Shown one piece after another: positions 1 through 9,871 of a stretch of DNA of 64,000 bases (positions within the stretch are counted from its first letter, which is position 1; every line of letters starts with the position of its first letter). The notes beneath the pieces were generated by a model, which was not told the origin of the DNA, made no database searches, and worked only from the letters and a program-made list of their open reading frames with translations. Location: the NCBI GenBank assembly GCA_963753615.1, contig CAVWCW010000015.1:26122-90121 (forward strand), given 5' to 3'. The position numbers and the translations under genes are program-made. This stretch comes from CAVWCW01 sp963753615. Its GTDB lineage: Bacteria; Pseudomonadota; Gammaproteobacteria; Chromatiales; Chromatiaceae.

Positions 1-1420
1 CCCGGGAAAGGGTGTTGTGCCAGGAAATCAGGCGCTGGCCGCCCGCCGCCGTGAGCACCGGGATTTCGAGCTGCGGCGGCAGGCCGCCCGGGGCGGCGCT
101 AAGGCCCAGCAGCGCTGCAAGCCGGGGGCGGTGCTCGGCCGGGACAAAGTCCTCCACCCAGGGTCGCCCCTCTACCTGATCCCGGCGCCAGCCCGTAAGC
201 CGCAGGAAGTGGTCGTTGCAGAAGCTGACTCGGCCGTTCGGGTCCAAGGTCACCGCTGCCAGGCCTATGGTCTCCAAAATGCGCCGGAATCGGCGCTCAT
301 ATTCGCTCTGCGCCTCGGCCTGGCGGTGGCGCACCCGGTACAGGTTGAGCAGCCAGGTGCCGAGGCTGACCAGCGTCAGCATGGCCGCGTACAGGCTCGC
401 GTGGTGGCGCAGGAACCCCAACAGCCCGGCCGACAGCTTGGCGCTGGGCACCCGGGCCACGATATACCAGCGCTCTGTGCTTGGGTCATCGCCCGGTCCG
501 GAGGCGCCCAGCCCCCCCAAGGCAGCTCGGTGTGGCGACAGGCTGGCGAAGGTGAACAGCCCGCCGGCGGCGCGGAACTGGCCCTGACTCTCGGTCACGA
601 TGCGGGCCCAGGCCTGGGGAAAGCGCCGGGCAAAATTGGCCCCGGTGCCGAGCATCTGGCCCCATTCCAGGCTCGGGTCCGGGCTGCGCAGCCAATAGCC
701 TTCGCCGTTCAGCAGTTGCACGTGGTCGGCGATATTGGCGGCTGCATGAACGAAGTTACTCAGCAGTTGCTCGCCCAGGTAATTGAGTACCAGCACCCCA
801 CGCTTGCCCCCCGCGCGGTCGAACACCGGGGTGGCGAAGCGCATGGTGGGTTTTAGGGGGGTCTCGATGCGGCCCGCCTCGACGTTAAGGTCAAGTGGCG
901 AGAGGTAGATCTGTCCCGCTTCCAGTGCCAGGGCTTGGGGGAAGTAGTATCGGTCGGATTTGTCCTGCAGCGCCTGCGCATCCACAACCCGTGCCGCGCT
1001 GCCGTCGAAGTTGACGCGCACCGTCTCGCGCCCGCTGGGGTCGAGCAGACGGATTTGATCGTAGCGGTGCTTGTTGTCGGCAAACACCTGGAACTCCAGG
1101 GCGACACGGGCCTGGCGTTCGCTCGGATCCAGCTCGTATAGCCCCTGCCGCTCCAAGTGCTCGGCCAGGAATCGCAGGTCGCTGACCACGGCGCCGATAT
1201 CGGTCTGCAGCATGCGCCGGGCCAGGCCCACATTAAGGGACTCACGGGCGTTGCGGCTGCTCTGCTCGGCGGCTTGGTTGGTCCGGTAGTGCAGCACACC
1301 CACTCCCAGGAGCAGGGCGAGCAGAGGGAGGTAGATCCCTAGGAAGCTGCGCCAGAGGCCGGTGCCGGGGGAGTGCGTAAAAGGCGCCCCAAGCGTCTGC
1401 CGCAGTGCCGACCAGGTCAT
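1..1420 (-). CDS. Membrane sensor with periplasmic Cache-like domain and PAS domain, truncated by window edge
   Basis: The reverse strand is open without a stop from an ATG at 1418-1420 to the window edge, about 473 residues. A membrane segment lies near residues 26-46, followed by about 290 residues that look like a double-Cache sensing domain (motifs such as RYYFPQAL and FATPVFD), a second membrane segment near 338-358, and a PAS domain from about residue 373 (ILETIGLAAVTLDPNG, FCNDHFLRLTGW). This layout is known from sensor histidine kinases, diguanylate cyclases and phosphodiesterases. The output domain lies beyond position 1, so the class cannot be told. The long plus-strand reading frame over the same bases is a GC-rich shadow. 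Ligand unknown. Confidence 0.85.
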   Translation of the reverse strand, partial: MTWSALRQTLGAPFTHSPGTGLWRSFLGIYLPLLALLLGVGVLHYRTNQAAEQSSRNARESLNVGLARRMLQTDIGAVVSDLRFLAEHLERQGLYELDPSERQARVALEFQVFADNKHRYDQIRLLDPSGRETVRVNFDGSAARVVDAQALQDKSDRYYFPQALALEAGQIYLSPLDLNVEAGRIETPLKPTMRFATPVFDRAGGKRGVLVLNYLGEQLLSNFVHAAANIADHVQLLNGEGYWLRSPDPSLEWGQMLGTGANFARRFPQAWARIVTESQGQFRAAGGLFTFASLSPHRAALGGLGASGPGDDPSTERWYIVARVPSAKLSAGLLGFLRHHASLYAAMLTLVSLGTWLLNLYRVRHRQAEAQSEYERRFRRILETIGLAAVTLDPNGRVSFCNDHFLRLTGWRRDQVEGRPWVEDFVPAEHRPRLAALLGLSAAPGGLPPQLEIPVLTAAGGQRLISWHNTLSR

Positions 1421-1836
1421 GCGGGCGCCCTCGAAGTTGCAGGTTGCCGATCGCCGGAAATGAACGAACTGTTCAATTTGTCTCAACTCAACGGTGGGAT
1501 TCTGAAAGAAATGTTCACCCCGATTATAGCGCCAGGGGCCTGGATCATTACCCCTCCGGTCAGGTGCGGCGCTGGCGGTTGGTGGGGCCAGCGTCTAGTC
1601 TGGTTCCGAACCGACTGAATCTTCTCTAGATTTTTTAACGCAAGAAACAGGCCTCGGCGGTCTGGTGGCAGACCATTGGCCGAATTCCGGGGTACTGGTG
1701 TGGAATTTGCGTGAGTTTGTCCGAATGGTTTCGGACCCGGCCCCGCCAACGGCGCCGGCATTCGGACCGGTCTTCGAGCGGACCTGCCGCGCAAGGGAAC
1801 TGCACCCGGCAGCCAATAAGAGCATGGGGGGTAGAC
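1421..1836. other. Intergenic region between divergent sensor and cytochrome genes
   Basis: I see no convincing gene in these 416 bases. On the minus strand a TATAAT hexamer (complement of 1523-1528) sits about 100 bases upstream of the sensor start and could be its -10 box, but no good -35 box lies 16-18 bases further up. The plus strand has a G-rich ribosome binding stretch just before the cytochrome ATG at 1837. Confidence 0.5.
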
Positions 1837-4237
1837 ATGAAACGGGTAATTCTGGCCGCACTGGGCATCACCCTGGCGTTTGGCCTACAGGCCAAGGTGC
1901 CGGACAAGGTGACGCCGGAAATGGCCAAAGAGAAGGGCTGTCTGAGCTGTCATGAGGGGATCGAGTCGATCCGTCAAGAAACCAGCGCCATGATGTTGCA
2001 GATCAAGGGCATCGGCGCGGCCAACCAAGATCCTGGCGGATGCGTGGTCTGTCACGGCGGCAATCCCATGGGGCTGACCGCGAAGGAGGCCCACGAGGGT
2101 GCCCCTGAGGCGCTCAAGGACGGCGCCGGGCCCAAGACCTTCTACCCCGACCCGGGCTCGATCTGGATTGCCGACAATACCTGTGGCCAATGCCACACCA
2201 ATTACCCTTACCGCGTACAGCGTTCGCTGATGAACACCGAGGCCGGCAAGATCCAGGGCAATCTACACACCTGGGGAATCGCCGAGGTGCAGAACCACAA
2301 GGTGCCCTGGGGCAACTATGCGGTGGACGACCCGGACGGGCAGGTGCCCCAGGTCGGTAGCGACGAATACAAGGAGTATATGGCGGCCATGATCGCCGCT
2401 CATCCGGACCAGTTCCCGACCGAACTCGAGCAGGTTCCCCAGCCTACGGTAGAGGAGATCGAGAAAGATCCCAAACTGGCGGGCTTTACCTACCAGCGCC
2501 AGCAGTGCCAGCGTTGCCACGTGGCCGTCAAGGGCCGCGAGAAGCGCGGTGACTACCGCGGTATGGGCTGCTCCTCCTGCCATATTCCCTACGGAAATGA
2601 GGGCTATTACGAGGGTGGTGATCCGACCATCAACAAGGAAGAGCAGGGCCATTTGCTGGTGCACAGCATCCAGGGTACCCGCGAAGCCAAGGTCAAGGTC
2701 GCGACGACCTCGAGTACTCGGGCATTCCGGTCGAGACCTGCAACTCCTGCCACAACCGCGGCAAGCGTATCGGCGTGACCTACCAGGGGCTGATGGAATT
2801 CCCCTACGGCTCGCCCTACAATGCCGACGGCAATAAACAGCCGAAGTTGCACACCAAGCAGTACCTGTTCATCTCCGACGACCTGCATCACCAGATCGCC
2901 TCGCGCCCCGAAAACCCCAAGGGCGGCATGCTGTGCCAGGACTGCCATACCACGCATCGATATGCACGGCGACGGCAATATCTTCGGCACCACCCTGGCC
3001 CAGGTCGAGATCGAGTGCCAGGACTGCCACGGCACCCTGACACCGCTATCCCTGGGAGCTGCCGCATGGGCTATTCCGAGGAATTCAGAGGAGTGCGCTG
3101 AGCGATCGGCGCGCGGTCTGGCGATACCGTGCTCGATGCGAGACCGCAGCCTTCGCCACCTACTACGAAAAGAGGAGGCTATCTGCTGACCGCCCGCGGC
3201 AACCCGCTTCGGCAATGTGGTCAAGGACGGCAACAAGGTGATCATGCACTCGGCCACCGGCAACGACTTCGAGGTTCCGTTGCTGAAACAGCTGGCCGCT
3301 GGACGATACCTGGAAGAGCCCCAACGCCATGGTCGCGATGAGCAAGGTGGTCAAGCACAACGACAGCCTGGAATGCTATGCCTGCCATGCCTCCTGGGTG
3401 CCGCAGTGCTACGGTTGCCACGTGCAGGTCAACTACGGCAAGGACAAGGACGGCAAGCCGTATCAGGATACCGACTGGATTGCCAGCGGCAGCGTGATCG
3501 AGGAAAACGGTCAGACCGCCGAATCGCCGCTGGGCATCCCCGGCATCAAGAGCGCCCGGTAAGGTGTTCGAGACGCGCTCCTACCTGCGTTGGGAAGAGC
3601 CGGTGCTCGGTATCAACGGCGAAGGCCGGGTGACCCCGCTGATGCCCGGCTGCCAGATCGTCTACACGGTCATCGGCAGCGACGGCAAGACGGTGGCGCT
3701 GAACCAGATCGGCAAGTCTCCGGACGAGCAGGCGAGCTGGGCCAGGAACGCACGCCGGATCGCCATCGATATGGCCCCGGTGCAGCCGCACTCGGCACAG
3801 CGCAAGGCGCGTACCTGCGAGTCCTGCCACAACAACCCGAAGGCCATGGGTTACGGCATCTCCGGCGGCGTGTTCCAGACCCGCTATCCGGAGGACATCG
3901 TCGAGGACCTGATCGATCAGAAGACCGGCCAGGTGATCCCGGGCCAGTACAAGATCCAGATCCCGAAGATCGCGCGATCTGGACTACGACTGGTCCACCA
4001 TCATCAAGGATGGCCAGCAGGTGCAGACGGTCGGTACCCACTGGCCGCTGTCGCGCGCGCTGACCGCCGAGATGCGTGCCGGCATGGAGCGCACCGGGCT
4101 GTGCATGGGTTGCCACCGCGAGATGAGCAACGATCAGCTGTGGGGCAAGGTGGCCAAGCGACGGACAGCTCAACGACGAGCAGCACATCGAGCTGATGAA
4201 CGCGATGTTCAAGGCCTATGCCGAGAGCATGGAGTAG
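1837..4237 (+). CDS. Twelve-heme c-type cytochrome, interrupted by several frameshifts
   Basis: The protein starts with a signal peptide (MKRVILAALGITLAFGLQAK) and, read across frames, carries twelve CXXCH heme motifs: CLSCH, CVVCH, CGQCH, CQRCH, CSSCH, CNSCH, CQDCH twice, CYACH, CYGCH, CESCH and CMGCH. It is therefore a secreted periplasmic or outer-surface multiheme electron carrier or reductase of about 800 residues. The frame changes near 2701, 2955, 3030-3200 (more than once), 3300, 3560, 3975 and 4160, yet the translation stays sensible between them and ends in a clean stop, so I treat it as one gene. Octaheme sulfite and tetrathionate reductases have fewer hemes; I cannot name the substrate. 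The gene stands alone, followed by a terminator, with no membrane quinol oxidase partner next to it. Confidence 0.85.
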
Positions 4238-4248
4238 TCGGACCGCTT

Positions 4249-4315
4249 GACCCTCCCGCTGGGAGGGTCCAACCTAACCGGGGGGCCTGGCGGTGAGCGC
4301 CGGGCCCCCTTTTTG
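4249..4315 (+). terminator. Double hairpin terminator after the multiheme cytochrome
   Basis: A perfect 9-base inverted repeat (gaccctccc / gggagggtc, 4249-4257 and 4261-4269) is followed by a second G/C stem (about 4280-4310) that runs into five T residues. The second hairpin has the form of a Rho-independent terminator. Confidence 0.75.
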
Positions 4316-4350
4316 GTTCCGTATCGCACCATTCCGGATGGACAGTATCA

Positions 4351-5082
4351 ATGCACAGATCCCTATACCGACTCGCGGCCCTGGCGTTCGTTTTCTTGGC
4401 CGCCGCGCCCCTGAAGGCCCAGGATGTCCCGCTCGAGCCGCTGCCCCAGATCACGCCGGGCCGGCCCCATGGGCAACACGACCCCCACGCCAAGCTGAGC
4501 GCAGAACAGCAGATCAACGTCGCTTTGCAGCATCAGGCAGAGGGGCGTCCGGAGCTCGCCCTCGGGACCCTCGATCAGGCGATCGGCCGGTACCCGCAGA
4601 ACGCTCGACTGCACGCGGTGCGCGGCAGCCTGTACTTGGAGCAGGGCGAGGTGACCGAGGCCCTCAAGGACCTGGGGGTGGCGCTCAGTCTCGACCCCGA
4701 CGACGCCTCGGCCCTGGTCAACCGGGCCCAGGCCTACCGCCAGTTCGGCCGTATTGCAGAGGCCTTGGCCGATCTGGATCGGGCCCTGGAGTTGCAGCCA
4801 GACCTGTTGCCTGCGCGCTTCAACCGCGGCGCCATCCGCTATTCCAGCGGCGAATTCGGGGCCGCCCTGGAGGACTTCGATTACTGCGTAGCCCTGGACC
4901 CCCACGACGCCGCTCCCTATTTCAACCGCGCCGCCACCCGCGACGCTTTGGGTGATCGGGCCGGCGCCGTGACCGACCTGGAGCGCTTCCTGCAACTCAC
5001 CGAAAACCCGCAGTGGCGTGACGCCGCCAGCGATCTCCTGGCCCAGTGGCGGCAGGGGGACACCCCGGAGGCAGGACAATGA
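4351..5082 (+). CDS. Secreted TPR-repeat protein
   Basis: This 243-residue protein has a signal peptide (about residues 1-24, ending LKAQ) and at least four tetratricopeptide repeats from about residue 50 to 225, seen as regularly spaced A-Y/L-x-x-G and F-N-R-G/A motifs (for example FNRGAIRYSSGEFGAALEDF). TPR domains bind other proteins; a periplasmic scaffold or assembly role is likely but the partner is unknown. The stop codon overlaps the next start (ATGA), so the two genes are co-translated and probably work together. Confidence 0.85.
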   Translation: MHRSLYRLAALAFVFLAAAPLKAQDVPLEPLPQITPGRPHGQHDPHAKLSAEQQINVALQHQAEGRPELALGTLDQAIGRYPQNARLHAVRGSLYLEQGEVTEALKDLGVALSLDPDDASALVNRAQAYRQFGRIAEALADLDRALELQPDLLPARFNRGAIRYSSGEFGAALEDFDYCVALDPHDAAPYFNRAATRDALGDRAGAVTDLERFLQLTENPQWRDAASDLLAQWRQGDTPEAGQ

Positions 5083-5690
5083 TTCGGCCGTTGATCGTCG
5101 TTTGGTTATTGGCGCTTGGTCTGTCCGTGGCCCAGGCTGATGAGTCGGCGCCCGATCTGTTTGTCGGACTGCTGGCGGAGGCGGGGATGGAGTTCACCCG
5201 GCCGGCTGGCTTCCAGGACCTGCCGGTACAGCCCAATGAGTTGCTGCCCTACGAGCATTCCATCGGGCGCACGGACGGGGTGCTGGAGATTCGCTATGCG
5301 ATCCGTCCCCTGGCCCGCATCGAGGTGGATTACGAGGATCCGCATAGTGCCAAGCCTGAGCCCAACCACATGTTTCCGCTGATGTTTCAGGCCATTCTGG
5401 GTCGCGTCGCCCGGCACGGCCACAACCCGAGCAGCGAGTATCCCCAGGATAAGGCGCGGGCGCGCTTTGGTGCTGATTGGGCATCGGCGGCGATCTTCGA
5501 TGTGGACCCGGGTTTTTCCTCCGAACTGAGTCACGGCTTGCTGCTGGCCTTGCATAAGAACCAGCTCGCGGACGCCTATGCGGTGTTCCTGTTCGACGAC
5601 TATGAACAGGCCAAGCCCCTGCTTGACGAGACGCTCGAAGCCCTGCGGTTTGCCCCGGAGCCTGCCGAAGAGGCGCCCAGCGGCGGCTGA
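5079..5690 (+). CDS. Secreted protein of unknown function
   Basis: A 203-residue protein with a signal peptide (MIRPLIVVWLLALGLSVAQA). I chose the ATG at 5079, which overlaps the stop of the TPR gene by four bases, rather than an in-frame ATG further upstream that lacks a signal sequence. The body contains no motif I recognise; phrases such as GFQDLPVQPNELLPYEH and LDETLEALRF hint at a small alpha/beta fold. The coupling to the TPR gene suggests a two-protein periplasmic unit. Confidence 0.75.
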   Translation: MIRPLIVVWLLALGLSVAQADESAPDLFVGLLAEAGMEFTRPAGFQDLPVQPNELLPYEHSIGRTDGVLEIRYAIRPLARIEVDYEDPHSAKPEPNHMFPLMFQAILGRVARHGHNPSSEYPQDKARARFGADWASAAIFDVDPGFSSELSHGLLLALHKNQLADAYAVFLFDDYEQAKPLLDETLEALRFAPEPAEEAPSGG

Positions 5691-5746
5691 AACCGGCTAT
5701 TCTTGCAGGCAAACCTTATACCCCTGAGTCGCCCGAGGATCGACCC

Positions 5747-6124
5747 ATGCCGAACAATACATCGTCCGACGCCGATCGCCTCGACCGGATCGTCGCGGAG
5801 GCGCGCCGCAACCGCGAGCAGCGTGACGCCGGTTATCGCGAGCGGGCCCTGAAGCTCTACCCCTGGATCTGTGGCCGCTGTGGGCGGGAGTTCAATTTGC
5901 AGAACCTGCGCGAGCTCACCGTCCACCATCGGGACCACAACCACGACAACAATCCCCTGGACGGCAGCAATTGGGAGCTGTTGTGTTTGTACTGTCACGA
6001 CAACGAGCACCAGCGGCAATTGGAGGCCGGTAATTCGGCGGGGGCCGGAGACCAGGGGGGTGGCGCTACCACCACCCACAACCCGTTTGCGGACCTGAAG
6101 CAGATGCTGGAGCGCAAGGAATAA
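5747..6124 (+). CDS. yajD: YajD-family HNH nuclease
   Basis: A 125-residue protein with an HNH fold: a zinc knuckle CGRCG near residue 43, the HHRDHNHDNNP catalytic segment, and the second pair LCLYCHDNEH. Sequence and length agree with the E. coli YajD family of small stand-alone HNH proteins, whose cellular role is not settled. It lies alone between the secreted-protein gene and a small membrane protein. There is no phage context. Confidence 0.88.
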   Translation: MPNNTSSDADRLDRIVAEARRNREQRDAGYRERALKLYPWICGRCGREFNLQNLRELTVHHRDHNHDNNPLDGSNWELLCLYCHDNEHQRQLEAGNSAGAGDQGGGATTTHNPFADLKQMLERKE

Positions 6125-6234
6125 AGCGTCGAAGAGCGGGCCGGTAGGCGTTCAAGCTTCCGCTCGGATCGATTCACAAGCTGGCTGGCGCGCCAGGTGT
6201 TCCCTGCGGCGCCAGGAAGACGAAAGGAGGCCTC

Positions 6235-6435
6235 ATGAGGGGAATTTCTATTTTGGTGGTGGTGATCGCGCTGGCTGTTGCCGGTTACCTCTACCAGCAG
6301 AACCTGCGGACTACGGGCCAACAGTTGGGGGCGGACTCGCCGCAGGAGATCAAGCCACAGATGGAGCAGATCGGCCGGGATGTCGAGCGGCAAATGCAAC
6401 TGGGTGCGGGCCGGGTGGAAGAGGCGACGCGTTAG
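6235..6435 (+). CDS. Small single-pass membrane protein
   Basis: A 66-residue protein with a strong ribosome binding site (aaaggagg ending six bases before the ATG). Residues 4-20 form one membrane helix (ISILVVVIALAVAGYLY), followed by a charged, Gln-rich, probably helical tail outside the membrane. No known family recognised. Small size and good start signal support that it is real. Confidence 0.6.
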   Translation: MRGISILVVVIALAVAGYLYQQNLRTTGQQLGADSPQEIKPQMEQIGRDVERQMQLGAGRVEEATR

Positions 6436-6477
6436 GGGCGGCAGCGCCGCTTCATAGCGCTTCCAGAGGTGCTGGCG

Positions 6478-7029
6478 TCAGCAGGCGACGCCTTCCTCGT
6501 CTGGTGCCGGCACCACCAGCACCGGTACATTGCACCGGCGCAGCACCCGACGCACGGTGTCGCCCATCAGGCCGCCGTGGATCACGCCGTGGCCGTGCTT
6601 GGCGATGACGACCAGGTCGTATTGGCCGCAGTGGGCCTGTTCCAGGATCTTTGCCACCGGATCGCCGCTTGCTACCTTTACGTCGTAGCTTACATAGGGG
6701 GCGTCGGCGGCGCGCTGGTCCTGGCACGCTTCGCAGAAACCCTCGACGCTGTCGCGAACCTCCGCGTCGCTACGCTTGCGTTGGATCAGCAAGCGGCGCG
6801 CATCGTCCAAGTCCCGCGTCTTCAGCTGCTCCCAAAGCTCTTTGCTCATATAGCCCACCAGGTACTTCTCGAACTCCTTGGGCTCGATCACGTGGAATAC
6901 CGTGAGCTCTGCCTGGTGTAAATGGGCCAGGCCGGCGGCGTGTGGAAAACCGATGCGCCCGGCCTCGGAGAGGTCCGTGACATACAGGATCTTGCGGTAG
7001 GCTACCCGCGGGGTTTGGTTGCTTGCCAT
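6478..7029 (-). CDS. UspA-family universal stress protein linked to a TRAP transporter
   Basis: A 183-residue cytoplasmic protein with the UspA fold: an N-terminal strand KILYVTDLSEAG and the ATP-binding glycine loop near the C terminus (GHGVIHGGLMGDTVRRVLRR), followed by PVLVVP. It is the last gene of a minus-strand unit, 24 bases after the TRAP permease. A similar pairing is known from the Halomonas ectoine transporter, where the UspA protein TeaD binds ATP and tunes TeaABC uptake. A regulatory role on the neighbouring transporter is therefore likely, by inference. Confidence 0.88.
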   Translation of the reverse strand: MASNQTPRVAYRKILYVTDLSEAGRIGFPHAAGLAHLHQAELTVFHVIEPKEFEKYLVGYMSKELWEQLKTRDLDDARRLLIQRKRSDAEVRDSVEGFCEACQDQRAADAPYVSYDVKVASGDPVAKILEQAHCGQYDLVVIAKHGHGVIHGGLMGDTVRRVLRRCNVPVLVVPAPDEEGVAC

Positions 7030-7053
7030 GGGTCGTGCTCCGAGTGTGCTCCG

Positions 7054-8796
7054 TTACTTGGCCGGGGCCTTTTTGAACCAGTCCAGCCAGATGCCGCTCA
7101 ATAACCAGGCGTAGGCCCAGGTGGCGAAGATGACCAGCACAAAAACGATGGCGATGTCCCGCGGGCTGCCGTCGAGGGAAAACTCCGGTACATAGCCGAA
7201 GAGGAAGGGGCCGAGGTAGAGAAACTTGGCGAACTTGAAGGCGGTGAAGGCGGTCCGCCACATATTGGCCTTGGCGATGGTGGCCCCGGCAAAGGCGGCG
7301 ATGCACACCGGCGGCGTGATATTGGAGTCCTGGCTCAGCCAGTAGACGATCATATGGGCGGCGAGCGGGTTGACCCCGAGGTGGATCAGGGCGGGTACCG
7401 CCACCACCGCGGTGATCAGGTAGGCGGCGGTTACCGGCACCCCCATGCCAAGCACCAGGGAAGCCAGCGCGATCAGTAGGATGGTGAAGAACAGCTGGGA
7501 GGCCTGGCCGCTGCCCCAGTCCTCGGCCAGTTCGATCACGATGTCGGCGAAGGTGAGCACCAGCCCGCTGTAGGTGAGCACGCCGATGATGATGCCGATC
7601 ACCCCGACTGTGGCGCCGATCTTCAGGCTCGACTCGGCCCCGGCCCGGGACGCCTCCAGGAAGCGCCGGGGGCCGATGCGGGTCTCCTTGCGGAACCAGC
7701 TTACGGCAATGCAGGTGACGATGCCGAGGATCGCCGAGTAGCCCGGCGAGTAGCCCATCAGCATCAGCACGGTAATGGATACCAGGGGCAGGATGTAGAA
7801 CCACTCCGTTTTCAAGATCTCCATGGCGTTGTGTTCCGACTTCTCGCCCACGATGTTGTACCGCTTGGCCTCGTAGTGGACCATCATGAACACGCTGAAG
7901 AAGTACATCAGGGCCGGGCCGATGGCCACCAGCATGATGGTGGAGTAGGGCAGCCCGGTCAGTTCGGCCATGATGAACCCCCCGGCGCCCATGATCGGGG
8001 GCATGAACATGCCGCCGATGGAGGCCGCGGGCTCGATGCCGCCGGCCACGTGGGGCCGGAAGCCGGCCTTTTTCATCATCGGGATGGTGAACGAGCCGGT
8101 GGACACGGTGTTGGCGATGGCGCTCCCGGAAATGGAGCCGAACAGTCCGCTGGCGATCACCGACACCTTGCCCGGGCCGCCGATCTTGTGGCCCACCGCG
8201 GCCAGCGGGAAGTCGATGAAGAAGCGTTGGGCACCGCTCGCCTCCAGGAAGGCGCCGAAGATCACGAATAGGATGATGTAGGTGGCCAGCACATTGGCCA
8301 TGATCCCGAAGATGCCGTCGCTCTTGTAGAAGATGCTGGTGCACAGATCCGGGAAGGTATCCCCGGCATGGGAGAGCAGTTCCGGCGCATAGGCGCCATA
8401 GACGCCGTAAAGCAGCATCACGCTGCCGATAATGACGAAGATACTGCCCACCACCCGGCGCGCCAGCTCGATGCCGATGAGCACGCCGACCACGGCAATG
8501 GACTTGTCGAGCGTGGTCTCTGCCCCGGCGCGGTAGGCGATTACCTCGAAGTTCCACATCCAGTAGCCGATGGCGACCACCGAGGCGACGATCAGCAGGT
8601 AGTCGATGACGCGTCCGATCAGGCCCTTGGACTGATAGAGCAACAGCACCAGGATGTAGGTGATCATTACATAAATGCCACGGTGGTATTGGGTGGCAAC
8701 CGGCTCGACGACCGCAGAGTAGGAGTAGAAAAGCACCAGGAACAGCGCCAGGATATCGAAGACCACCTGCTCAATCTTGTTCAGCTTTTCGAACAT
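7054..8796 (-). CDS. TRAP transporter fused DctQ-DctM permease (TAXI type)
   Basis: About 580 residues of almost continuous membrane helices. The N-terminal part corresponds to the small DctQ-like subunit and the rest to the large DctM-like transporter (motifs FGSISGSAIANTVSTGSFT, GMGVPVTAAYL, PVCIAAFAGATIA). Such 4TM/12TM fusions are the membrane component of TAXI-type TRAP systems, which use a sodium gradient to import organic acids. I start at the ATG complement to 8794-8796 (MFEKLNKIEQ) because the longer frame adds 20 unsupported residues. The binding protein gene lies 106 bases upstream. Substrate unknown. Confidence 0.92.
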   Translation of the reverse strand: MFEKLNKIEQVVFDILALFLVLFYSYSAVVEPVATQYHRGIYVMITYILVLLLYQSKGLIGRVIDYLLIVASVVAIGYWMWNFEVIAYRAGAETTLDKSIAVVGVLIGIELARRVVGSIFVIIGSVMLLYGVYGAYAPELLSHAGDTFPDLCTSIFYKSDGIFGIMANVLATYIILFVIFGAFLEASGAQRFFIDFPLAAVGHKIGGPGKVSVIASGLFGSISGSAIANTVSTGSFTIPMMKKAGFRPHVAGGIEPAASIGGMFMPPIMGAGGFIMAELTGLPYSTIMLVAIGPALMYFFSVFMMVHYEAKRYNIVGEKSEHNAMEILKTEWFYILPLVSITVLMLMGYSPGYSAILGIVTCIAVSWFRKETRIGPRRFLEASRAGAESSLKIGATVGVIGIIIGVLTYSGLVLTFADIVIELAEDWGSGQASQLFFTILLIALASLVLGMGVPVTAAYLITAVVAVPALIHLGVNPLAAHMIVYWLSQDSNITPPVCIAAFAGATIAKANMWRTAFTAFKFAKFLYLGPFLFGYVPEFSLDGSPRDIAIVFVLVIFATWAYAWLLSGIWLDWFKKAPAK

Positions 8797-8902
8797 AGTG
8801 TCGGATCTCCCCCTGGTGCGGCGGCTGGCGCCGGTGGGATCGCAACGGGACCCCACCGGCTTGGGATGACGAAGCCCAGTTTCGGGGCTCGATCAGCGGG
8901 GC

Positions 8903-9871
8903 CTAGAGCAAACCCTTCTCTTTCCAGAACTTCTCCGCCCCCGGATGCAGCGGCGTGACGATGCCGTTGATGCCGGTCTCCACGGACATCTCCTTGAAGG
9001 TCTTCTTCTGGCTGACCATATAGGCCAGGCCCTCGTCGGTGTAGATCTTCGACAGCAGGTCATAGACCGCGTCGTCCGGCACCTTGGAGTTGGCCACCCA
9101 GAGGGCGGAGTCCTGGAACGACGGGGTGTCGTGGTCGACGCCCTTATAGGTCCCGGCCGGGACCGCGAGCTTGGAGAAGTAGGGGTACTTCTCGTAGAAA
9201 CCGCTGTCCAGCGCATCTTGGCCCAGGTCCACCAGGTCGATGTCATTGGTCTGGGCGGCCATGATCACCGCGCCGCTGGGGAAGGCGGTGAAAAGCCAGA
9301 AGGCGTCTAGCTGGTTGTTGCCGAAGGCCGCCGCGGCGTCGTTGTAGCCCATGGCGTTGCGCTCGATCTCGTCCCAGATCCCCATGTGGGTGAAGAACAG
9401 CTCGCAGTTGGCGAAGGCGCCGGAGCCGGCATTGCCCACCCCCACCTTTTTGCCTACCAGGTCTTTGGTGCTCTCGATGCCGGAGCCCTGACGCACCACC
9501 AGTTGGGCCGGGGCGCCATACAGGTAGGACACCGCCAGCACGTCGTTGTAATTATTCGTGTCGTTCTTAAGGCGCCCCTCGCGCCCGAGGTAGACGTGCC
9601 CGGAGTACACCACCCCGAACTGCATCTTGCCGCTGTCCACCTTGCGCAGGTTCTCCACCGAGCCAGCCGAGGACTGGGCCTTTACGGTGTAGGCGTCCGA
9701 GTCCTTGACCGGGTCATAAGTCTGGATGGCATTGGCCACAACCTGGAAGGTGCCGCCGGCCGGGCCGCCGCCGAACACCATGCGCTTGGCGGCTTGTGCC
9801 GGGGCGCCGGCCAGCAGCAGGGTTGCCGCCGCGGCGCCGGCAATAAGGAAGGATCTGCGTTTCATTTTCAT
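8903..9871 (-). CDS. TAXI-family TRAP solute-binding protein
   Basis: A 322-residue periplasmic binding protein. The N terminus has a twin-arginine-like signal (KRRSFLIAG then a hydrophobic stretch ending AQA), followed by the TAXI family hallmark FGGGPAGGTFQVVANAI and later GKKVGVGNAGSGAFANCELF. It captures the ligand for the permease encoded just downstream; related proteins bind glutamate, 2-oxoglutarate or similar small acids, but the ligand here cannot be read from sequence. The start at 9871 has a GGAG eight bases upstream; a second ATG two codons later is possible. Confidence 0.9.
   Translation of the reverse strand: MKMKRRSFLIAGAAAATLLLAGAPAQAAKRMVFGGGPAGGTFQVVANAIQTYDPVKDSDAYTVKAQSSAGSVENLRKVDSGKMQFGVVYSGHVYLGREGRLKNDTNNYNDVLAVSYLYGAPAQLVVRQGSGIESTKDLVGKKVGVGNAGSGAFANCELFFTHMGIWDEIERNAMGYNDAAAAFGNNQLDAFWLFTAFPSGAVIMAAQTNDIDLVDLGQDALDSGFYEKYPYFSKLAVPAGTYKGVDHDTPSFQDSALWVANSKVPDDAVYDLLSKIYTDEGLAYMVSQKKTFKEMSVETGINGIVTPLHPGAEKFWKEKGLL

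Noticed and set aside
17..856. Plus-strand open frame of 279 codons
   Set aside because: It mirrors the minus-strand sensor, whose translation has clear membrane and PAS motifs; the plus product is Gln/Ala/Gly-rich without motifs.
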